A DNA stretch of 64,000 nucleotides from Oryza sativa Japonica Group (taxonomy: Eukaryota > Streptophyta > Magnoliopsida > Poales > Poaceae). The position numbers and the translations under genes were made by a program. The DNA lies in assembly GCF_034140825.1 (NCBI RefSeq), contig NC_089045.1, positions 1,856,501-1,920,500 of the forward strand, in the 5' to 3' direction. This document shows, piece by piece, positions 56,051 through 64,000 of this stretch; the first letter of the stretch is position 1; each line of letters starts with the position of its first letter. Under the pieces are notes generated by a model that was given only the letters and a program-made list of their open reading frames with translations, was not told the origin of the DNA and did no database searches.

Positions 56051-57596
56051 AAGAACGACAGGGTTGCCATTTCGAAAGTCTCCGACTCGGACTCTCGGAG
56101 TCGGCAGCTACTGGCTAGCCAAGCTGTGTTCTCCGTTCCATTTCGTTTAGTACCGCACTGTTTAGTGACATTGAGAATGGCGGGCACAAATACACCGCTA
56201 CATCCATGGATTCTCACAGAGCCAGATAGCGCTGGCGTCGTAACCCAAGTTTTCGGGGGACAAGGTGGGTGTGTGGGTTGGAGTTAGGACACATCGTGAA
56301 TTCTCGAGAGTGACGGCCTTGCAGCGGCATGCGCCGCGGTTGGTGGAGTAGGCACAGGCGCCTGATGATAAGTTTTTTCCCCTCGTGGGAGCCTTCGGTA
56401 GGCCTTGTGTGAAAAACCAGACTTACATTACAAATCTATACGGAGTTGCCCCGGAGGTCGCCTTCACTCCTAGACCGAGCGACTGCTCCAGCACACCACC
56501 ACCTTTTTTTATATTCAGTTTATGTTAAAAAAATATTTGACCATATCTTTTTTTTTTGTACAAATTCAGAAAATGCAGTTATTTGACCACATCTTCATAT
56601 ATCTATCGGCCAAAAATGAGCTTAACATTGATATATTCAGATATTGGCAGTTTATTTGGCCACATCTTCAGACATCTATTGGGCAAAAAATACAGTTTCT
56701 GCAGTTTATCTCATGACATCTTCAGCCTGGCACATCAGTGCGCCCCCACCCCCAAACCAACATATGCCGGGTAAAATAAGCTCAATACAGACATGTCCTA
56801 TCTAGCACTTTATTTGTCGGAACTCCTTCCTAATAGAGTAGCAATTCTTTGCGTGGCTATCGGAAAAGATGAATTGAAATTCAGTGCAGTACTAACTTTG
56901 CTGCAAGTAATTTCAACCATCCATTTTTTTCAGCAAATAGTTGAGATCTGATACTACAGTCTACAGTTGTATTATTGTTACAGTACCTCTAGTTTTCTCC
57001 GCGTGTGAATAGTACTACATATAATTTAGACCCTTGAATTTACATCAAACGGTCCATCGGATCCAAATCCACAAAAGAAAGGCTACCAACAACGCAAAAT
57101 CTATTCAAAAAGAACATTTGCCAACTCTCCAATATGTGAGATATGCAACCAAGACCTGGAATACGCTACTCATTTTTGTTTCCGTTGCCCTGCTGCGATG
57201 GAATTCTGCACTGCAATTCAAGTTAACGCCAAAATCACCCGGACTGAAGGACTACACATCAGCTACAACTGATAATTCAAGCGATATCAAAGCACTTCGA
57301 AACTTTCATTTCACTCGGCTTAGTCCTTTCTATGAGTCATTTCACAAATGCATTGAATTTGTGGGCTGATCGATATGCGATTTCTAGGCGGAAGAGTCAT
57401 TACATCATTTTCGGAGCTATCCTCACATACATGAGCGTTGTAAATTGTAACATGCCCGATCAGGGAAGCACTTGTATCATTTCAAATCCAAACAATAAAC
57501 TCAGTTAAAAACAAGTCGATGAACACACGTTACAGAACCGTTTCAACACAATGGGCATGGTCTCCTGAAAGGTCGACTGTGCAGCACACTGCCATT
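56051..57596. other. Intergenic
   Basis: No gene. It contains an imperfect triplicated AT-rich segment at 56520-56730 (listed separately) and the 3' flank of the EF-hand gene. Nothing else recognised. Confidence 0.4.
56520..56730. repeat. Imperfect tandem repeat, about 50-76 bp units
   Basis: Units share GCAGTT[T]AT[T]TG(A/G)CCACATCTTCA, a CATCTAT pair and GGGCAAAAAAT/CGGCCAAAAAT, at about 56572, 56648 and (shorter) 56700; a diverged start at 56525 may be a fourth. Non-coding. Confidence 0.6.
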
Positions 57597-60513
57597 TTAT
57601 GCAATGAGAAAAGGGAGTACAGTCAGCATGAAAGCCTCGTAAGTAAAAGTCGCAGAGCCCGAGAAGGCAGTGTCTTTCTCCTTGAACTTCTCAGTCAGAC
57701 CCTGTAAAATTGTTACAAATGTATGTTAACAGAGTGAAAACAGAACATTGTGCTAGGACTTAACAGCGTCTGTGATGGAATTAGTGCATTACCTTAACTG
57801 TGAGGCAGCATCTGCAAAGGCAAACAAAATAGTGTTAGGACTGTAATATAGGCCGAATTGGAATGATAGAAGATATCAAGATTTTAAACTATATCCAATA
57901 TTAACTTTGAGGTTAGGACTTGCTTGGCTGGGGCTTATAATAAGCCATGACACGTGATCAAAGCAACAAAAGTCTTTTATATTTATACAATTAAGTGGTT
58001 TAAAATCCAAGGCTGAAAAATAGAACGATGAGAAAACAACTAGATGGATTCAAAGTTTTGCATCAGAAAACAGAAGTAGAAAGACTAGTTGATGCATACA
58101 TTATCCTTTTAGTTATTGCCTCAAAATGTGCAAGAAACATCTTAACAATTATATTTGATAGGAAATATCATCTTTAACCAGCCATTTGATCCCAAAGACT
58201 ACTTTTGTGTCAACAAATGTTCAAAAATAAAATGTTAAAAATAAGGCTGAAACGAATTTGAACCAATCCTATAATTAGCTGACCATATAAACATATGCTA
58301 ACCAAGTTTGAGATGATTGGATTTTTTTTTTAGAAAATGATTACTCCCTCCATTTCACAATGTAAGCCATTCTAGCATTTTCCACATTCATATTGATGCT
58401 AATGAATTTAGATAGATATATATGTCTAGATTCATTAGCATCAATATGAATGTGGGAAATGCTAGAATGACTTACATTGTAAAACAGAGGAAGTAGATGA
58501 TTGGATAAGCTAATAGCTTGAACAATTACTAAGAAAGCAATCTGCAAAACATAATTGAAGGAGTCATCTTACTCAATGAAGTTATCATATTCAATGGCTT
58601 TGTTCTTGCCCCCAGTCTTGTCAAACTTTGACACAAGCAAGTCTAGCACAGTTGGAGAAACTGAATATCCCAGACTGAGAAGAGCATCACGCAATTCTGT
58701 TGCATCAATTTTACCACTTTGGTCACGATCAAACCTCTCGAAAATGGACTGCACAGTACAAGCAGAAAATGCACGTATTCAGTTTCAACAGTAACTTCAT
58801 TAGTTCCACCGCGCAGAAGAAAAGGAAAGCTGAAGCTGTAGCATCTCACCCTCCAATTCTGAAGACTGTAAAACACAGAGGTAAATTCCTTGGGACCTGA
58901 AAGGATCAAAGACACATATTCAATGTGGTTTACATAAAAACGAATAATATAAGAAATGCTTAAGTTCAAAGTACAGTATCTAGCAATCCAGTATTTGTTA
59001 AATCAGGTGCATTTCACAGGTTAGAACTAAAAGTCCAAAATTCCATATACAAGCTCACTAGCTGATAGCCTGAAACATAGCACTGGTTTCAGAGTATACA
59101 CTGCTCAAGCAATTCAAAGCTCATGATTCAATCTCTAGTTCTCTACACAGAAAACAGATGACAAAAGAATAGGAGAAATGGCATTGATTAAAGTTGCAAA
59201 TATCTAGTTTTCAGTTTAGCAGTAATTTGAAATTTTAAATAGAACTGACTAACAAAAGTAAGTATACAAGGTAACATGTATAAACTATGTGCCAAAGTAG
59301 CATGCCCTTTTACTGGAGTAAACCCAAAATTCTTTCTAGATCACAAGCCGGGAGAACTTACAAGTTCATTGTGCAAATAAACTAGTAGTATATGTGTCTA
59401 TGCTGTACCAAAGTAGACCACACCATGATAACCACACAAGATGAGCTAGGATTTTCCACAATTCTATTGAATCCTATCCCACAAAGAAATTGATGCAATT
59501 TAAGAAACTTAATTAAAAGAACCCGCATCCCAACACCTAAAAGTAAACTCCAGCTTTTAACAAGTTGCCACTACATCGTTGCCCCACCACGTTCCCCCGT
59601 CTTCCTCCCAAACGACAAGTCCTAGCCGTATGATGCAAACACTGACTACAGCCCTGGCTGGAAGACTCCATCTCCACATCGCAAGCCAAAAGTCGCATAC
59701 TGGCATCGCAAATACCGTGGGAAGCTTGATAATCCCGCGGAGAGCCACGTGCCAATCGCGTGCCACTCGTTTGACTACACATCGCCCGAAGCACAACCAC
59801 CATTACGTATGCCGCTGACCAGAACAACGCGCACGATAGCAACCATGGCGCGATCAGACTAACGCACACCATCCCCAAGGCCAGAACTACTCAATTCGCG
59901 GGTGAGAGTGAGACGATGAAACGATGAACTTACCAATCTTGCGGACGTTGGTGTTGGTGAAGAGGTACATGAGGAGGTGGACGGTGCGGAGGCTGAAGCT
60001 CTGGCTGTACCCGGACAGCGCGGACTGCAGCTCCTTGTCGTCGATCATCCCGCTGCCGTCGCGGTCCGCCGCCTGGAAGCACGCCACCACGTTGGGATCC
60101 GTCCCGGGCGGGAACGCCGATGGCACCAGCGACGCGAACGGGCTGCCGTACCCGCCGGGCGCCCCGTACGGCGCCGACGAGGGCGGCGGGGCCCCGTATG
60201 GCGCGCCGTACGGCTGGCTGGAGGGCGGAGCCCCGTAGCCGCCGCCGTAGGACTGGGGCCGCTGGGTGGAGGGTGGGGCGCCGTAGCCGCCTCCGCTGCC
60301 GTAGGGCTGGGTGGAGGGCGGGGCGCCGTAGCCGCCTCCGCCGCCGTAGTAAGGGGCGGAAGAGGAGGAGGTCTTACCTTCCTTGGGAGGCTTCTCGCCG
60401 TAGGGCGGGGCGGAGGGGGCGGGGGAGGAGCCGTAGGGCGGTGGCGGGGCACCGTAGCCGCCGGCGCCGCCGTAGGGGTAGCCGGAGCCGGGGTTTGGCG
60501 GGTAGCCGGCCAT
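57597..60513 (-). CDS. Penta-EF-hand / CML49-50-type calcium-binding protein
   Basis: A Ca2+ sensor related to ALG-2/PDCD6 and plant CML49/CML50. Exons: 60513-59934, 58896-58850, 58748-58573, 57811-57793 (only 19 bp), 57701-57597; all GT-AG, 308 aa. Residues 1-130 are a Gly/Pro/Tyr-rich tail with repeats of GGYGAPPSTQPYG type, which in this family promotes membrane or protein association. EF-hand loops with canonical acidic positions: DRDGSGMIDDKE (about 150-161) and DRDQSGKIDATE (about 216-227). Later EF-like helices (VSKFDKTGGKNKAIEYDNFI) look degenerate. The C-terminus is AFMLTVLPFLIA. The start MAGYPPNPG is the first ATG and typical. A Stowaway sits in intron 3. No defects seen. Confidence 0.93.
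58342..58495. mobile_element. Stowaway MITE in intron 3 of the EF-hand gene
   Basis: The element 58344-58493 is bounded by TA. The nearly perfect hairpin arms are CTCCCTCCATTTCACAATGT / ACATTGTAAAACAGAGGAAG and ATTCTAGCATTTTCCACATT with its mirror. The 150-bp hairpin closes over TAGATAGATATATATGTCTA. Confidence 0.9.
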
Positions 60514-61136
60514 GGGAGAGAGAGGGATTGCGAATTTGGGGAACGAGGGTTATCAAGTCTGTCTGCGTCCTCTGATATTTTGTGTGTTTCGAAATTCAAA
60601 ATGGAAGAAAGCTGTGGAGGGTAGTACGGGTTATATTAATGATGAAGATGATGACGTGGGAAGTAGATGCGGTTGTTGCAGGCTTGAAGATGGTGAGGAC
60701 ACACGGTGTACGCGTGAGTTGTGAAACGACGACACCGTGTACTCCGTCGTATTTGTGAGAACACCGGAACATGTGTCACGTATAGTTGGGTCGAAGGTAG
60801 TAGAAGAAAGGGCGTGATGCGCGTGGGCAGCGACGGCACGGCCGCGCGGCCGCCGCCGAATTGAGTGTGCGGCTTACCTTGGCGCTGCATGTTTCGTTAT
60901 TCGTTCTTGAACCAAAGGTTGAGCAGTGAGCACGGCACGAAGCATCGGGGACGCGTTTGGTCGACTGGCACACGGGAATACGGGGATGATCCAATGAACG
61001 CATGCTTCCTGCTTGGAAGTGGTCCATTCCTCAGTTAAGGCCATTAAGCCAAAGAAATTTGAGCACATGTCACTTGATTCGTCTGCCTCTAAATTTTCAT
61101 CACCCAATCCACATGCTTTTTGAGATGTGAGTATAA
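60514..61136. other. Intergenic, upstream of the EF-hand gene
   Basis: 60514-60620 is the probable leader/promoter of the minus-strand EF-hand gene. The rest shows no coding signal. Confidence 0.4.
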
Positions 61137-61239
61137 CTTTCTCCGTTTCAGGTTATAAAACTTTCTAGTATTATTATCTATATTCATATAGATACTAATG
61201 AATCTAGACACAGTGTTATAACCTGAAACGAAGGGAGTA
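61134..61239. mobile_element. Short Stowaway-like MITE
   Basis: Inverted arms CTTTCTCCGTTTCAGGTTAT and ATAACCTGAAACGAAGGGAG around 61137-61237, with TA on both sides (61134-61135 and 61238-61239). About 100 bp, a deleted or short family member. Confidence 0.75.
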
Positions 61240-61335
61240 CTTTCATTGGAGGAGTACAGGAGGAGGTGGCGGGCGGTGTCCCTCGGCAGCGACAACAACG
61301 GCAATGTGCGGAGCTTGAGAGTGAGAGGGGGGCAT

Positions 61336-62412
61336 AGGGCCGGCCCTCGGGTGTGTGTGGGATGGGGGCTGCGATTTGGGGGCCCAGAGCAGTGCAACCG
61401 CTTGAAACCCCCCCCCCCCCAACCCAGGCCCAACAAGAAGGTGAACAGACACGCCGTGCACGGAAGCCGGAAGCGAAAGGCGAACAGAACGCGATCCTGT
61501 GATGCCGCCCATGTCTTCTAATCTTCTCCTCCTCACGGCACCGAAATCGCGCGGCGCAACAGCGCAAGGCCACGCATGACGCATAAGCACGCCGGCCGCC
61601 GGCTTCTCGTTTTCCTTCTGCTGCTCCGCACGACAGTCGACGGCAGTAAGGCACGAGGCGCAATGCAGCTGTGACTCCGTGACCGCCCGGTGGACGCAGC
61701 CACTGCCGCCTGCCACCTCTTGAATCTTGATTCAGGTATTACTATTAGCTAGGATCCTATGTGTTTGTGCATTTACATGGTAGCAGCTGGATTAGCTTCG
61801 CCCGCTTCAGTTATGTATAGTCATCAGATTAGAGAGTTTGCTATAACAAGCTTTGGCCGTTAACCAATCGTCATATGAAAAATTGAAATTTCGTACCATT
61901 GTGATTTTTATCTGTTAATATGTAAATAGCCATGTACCCGTGTATTAATGTATAGTCGTATGTTAGGTTTATTCAGTTGTTCCGATAGGTGGACGAACCG
62001 ACGAAGGCACTAGTGTGTATTTCCGACTCACTTGCCGTGTGCATCTAGACGCTTGTGATAAACTAATTGGTACGATTTTAAATTTTGATTTGTAATTTTG
62101 TATTGTAATTTATGAGTTAAACTACTATAATAATGTTTTTTTTCAATTACCAGGCCATGTTGTCGAGAAAGTATGCATCGAGTAGCAAGAAAAGAAAAAA
62201 AAGAAAAGGGTAGATGATTAGATAGAATCCCATAAGAAACTTTTGAGGTAACATGTACAATGTTTTATATTTAAATATTATTTCTGAATGCAATTTAAAT
62301 GTTTACAACATTAATTTAGTATATGTATCTATTGATTGTTATTATATAGTATGATAAGGGCCTCTAAATTTAGTTTCGCACCGGGGCCATAAAAAGTCAG
62401 GACCGCCCTGCG
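61336..62412. mobile_element. Possible hAT-like element with GGGCCGGCCC-type ends
   Basis: The left end AGGGCCGGCCCTCGG and the inverse of the right end CAGGGCGGTCCTGAC are similar inverted termini. The right inner part (TTAGTTTCGCACCGGGGCCA) resembles a widespread plant terminal sequence, from memory. The interior has no transposase signal and includes an 11-base C run at 61411. No clean 8-bp duplication, so this is tentative. Confidence 0.35.
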
Positions 62413-62650
62413 GTGGGGGGGGAGGTGAGCCTGGGAGCCGAGCTTGCCCTTGCCCCTAGCTTCGCGTGGGTCTCCAGCACCCACGCACGGACCTAGGACC
62501 ATTGCTATCATCATTGCTCTCCAGTCCTCCATCGGCTTCTCCCCCGTCACCAGATTCCACAGCCGCCGCCTAGGGGTCCTCCACCTCGTCTTCCTCCACT
62601 TCACCAAGCTTCACATATTGAGCTGTTGCGCCTCCGCTTCACTCGGTAGC
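62413..62650. other. Short GC-rich unclassified stretch
   Basis: The open frame on the plus strand has no recognisable domain. The segment may be a gene remnant cut by the LTR that starts at 62651; not supported as a gene. Confidence 0.3.
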
Positions 62651-64000
62651 TGTCACGCCCAGAAATTTAGCCCAAATTTCCAGACTATTTTGTGTATTAA
62701 ATCCCTGTCCAGGACTAGCCAGGGTACACAAAACGACAAGTAATATACAGTTCCAAACGTAAATAAAAGCGTAAATACTTACAGAAGAGGCACTTAGTCC
62801 TCACACCGAAACGAAAGCAACAGCAGCGGAAAAAGGCAATCCTAGTGGGGCTTCAGCTCCACTCCACAGGCAAAACTCAACTGGGTCTGAGTCTTGGTCT
62901 TCTAACCTCGTCTTCAGCTCAGAAGCACTACACTTCTGAAAAAGGGGAATAATAGCAAGGCTGAGTACAACCACCGTACTCAGCAAGCCACACCAACGAT
63001 GCATTCGTGCAAGGGGATACAAGGACGGTTTATGGCTATTTGCATAAAGGCGGTTGTGAAACATTTTATTGAGCAAATAGTAAAACAGTAGAGTAATTAA
63101 AGTAACATTAAATCTCCACTGATCAATGCTACGCCACGTTGAACAGGCCCAACCAACCCACCTGAACTACAGTGCATTGAGTCGGTTTATTAAGGTGGGA
63201 CTAATCATGGTGAATCTGGTCGACCGCCCATAACCACGGGCACGGCTATTCGAATAGTTTTACTCTGATCAGAGGTGTACAACGGTACCCACAAGACACA
63301 GCTCCACGACACGTTCCCGTGCGCCGACATGCCACCACGACATACCGGAAAGAGGCCGTGACAGAACCTTTCGCATAACCCCCTCTAGCCAAGCACACCA
63401 CACCTCAGGTTTCACCCCCGTCCCCAGCGGGCAACGGGCAGTCCCCTCTCGTGCCTAGGTGAATCCGGAAGCGACAGAGGCCGTCGCAGGGCCCGCCCCG
63501 CTCCATCACGCCCACCCTTGCCTAGATGCGTCAGCTAGAGGAAAGCTACACTACAAGCCCAGTCGTTGCCCACGCTGGCTTGTGGTAAGTACGAGGAATT
63601 CTTCCAGGGTTTCCCGCGAACTGGTCCTTAATTGCCATGTGTGCGACTAGCAAAACCATGCACCCACAGCCCACCATTCAGTCGTATTTTAGTTGGATAA
63701 TTACGACCATGAAGCATGTCCAGATGTCTCGAGCACGCAGCTCATTCTGATACTAAAAGGTCTAATACTGTAATTATCCCATCAACTGAGCTAGTGGTAA
63801 TTAAGCATGGCTAAGCATATAGTTCTAGCTAGGTCACATAAGTAATATGAGCTAGTCGATTTATTACCCAATATTGACAAAGGACAGATATCAAGTAAAC
63901 ATGGCACAAGCGAGCAGATAGGTAAACCCTATTCCCATGTAATTAGCAAGACATGCAATTTTATTTGCAAATGATAAAACATTTGTAAATTAGGATCAAA
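62651..64000 (+). mobile_element. LTR of a Gypsy-like retrotransposon, running off the window (fossil)
   Basis: Starts TGTCACGCCCAGAAATTTAG, a beginning I recall for long LTRs of rice Gypsy elements. The 1350 bp present look non-coding, with a C-rich part at 63280-63560. The right end, internal region and partner LTR are outside the window, so completeness and age cannot be judged. Confidence 0.6.

Noticed and set aside
1-64000. CRISPR arrays, operons, rRNA or tRNA genes
   Set aside because: No spacer-repeat arrays, no bacterial gene arrangement and no tRNA-like cloverleaf or rRNA sequence noticed on either strand; the window is plant nuclear DNA.

Overview
This is a nuclear plant window, almost certainly from rice or a close Oryza relative. 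The genes have short GT-AG introns. Coding DNA is GC-rich and intergenic DNA is AT-rich. The space between genes is full of grass MITEs (Stowaway, Tourist), Mutator-like elements, LINE tails and LTR pieces. From memory, a group-F bZIP gene close to a P-type Ca2+-ATPase gene fits the long arm of rice chromosome 5; I could not verify this.

Layout. 0-2 kb: a plant carboxylesterase gene and a NAC-like gene, both with a reading-frame break. 2-5 kb (minus): a five-exon organellar ribosomal protein L24 gene, with a 1.57-kb Mutator-like element (5.1-6.7 kb) in its promoter region. 7.3-8.5 kb: an intronless sugar-phosphate translocator gene. 9.6-14.2 kb: an hnRNP-Q/LIF2-type gene with three RRMs. 14.7-16.3 kb: a zinc-sensing group-F bZIP gene with an altered sensor motif. 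17.5-18.3 kb: a 5'-truncated LINE. 18.7-20.4 kb: a SCARECROW-like GRAS gene with one extra base in a C run.

20.7-42.3 kb is a local tandem duplication. Two AT-rich blocks of unknown function are present (20.7-26.2 kb, and 27.6-35.7 kb, the latter itself internally duplicated). Each lies next to a MAM33 (p32) last exon. Only the distal MAM33 gene (38.1-42.3 kb) is whole; the proximal one is a lone last exon with an in-frame 69-bp tandem repeat. A gamma-glutamylamine cyclotransferase-like gene (31.1-31.7 kb) sits between sub-blocks. The MAM33 intron carries a 1.8-kb PIF/Harbinger-type element and its promoter carries a second Mutator-like element.

43-47 kb is mobile-element-rich: a hAT-like end, an LTR with leader, and a Tourist containing a Stowaway. 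47.7-53.3 kb: an autoinhibited Ca2+-ATPase gene whose second intron lacks a usable AG in the expected frame. 53.9-56 kb (minus): a NAC-like gene split by an LTR, plus a partial duplicate of its 5' part. 57.6-60.5 kb (minus): a penta-EF-hand/CML49-50-type gene. 60.5-64 kb: intergenic repeats, ending in an LTR that runs off the window.

The genes do not form one pathway. Two are Ca2+-related (the Ca2+-ATPase and the EF-hand protein) and two are organellar (L24, MAM33). I see no convincing new biological system. The most informative signals are the duplicated block, a dense set of well-marked transposon insertions, and several possibly inactivating changes in host genes.
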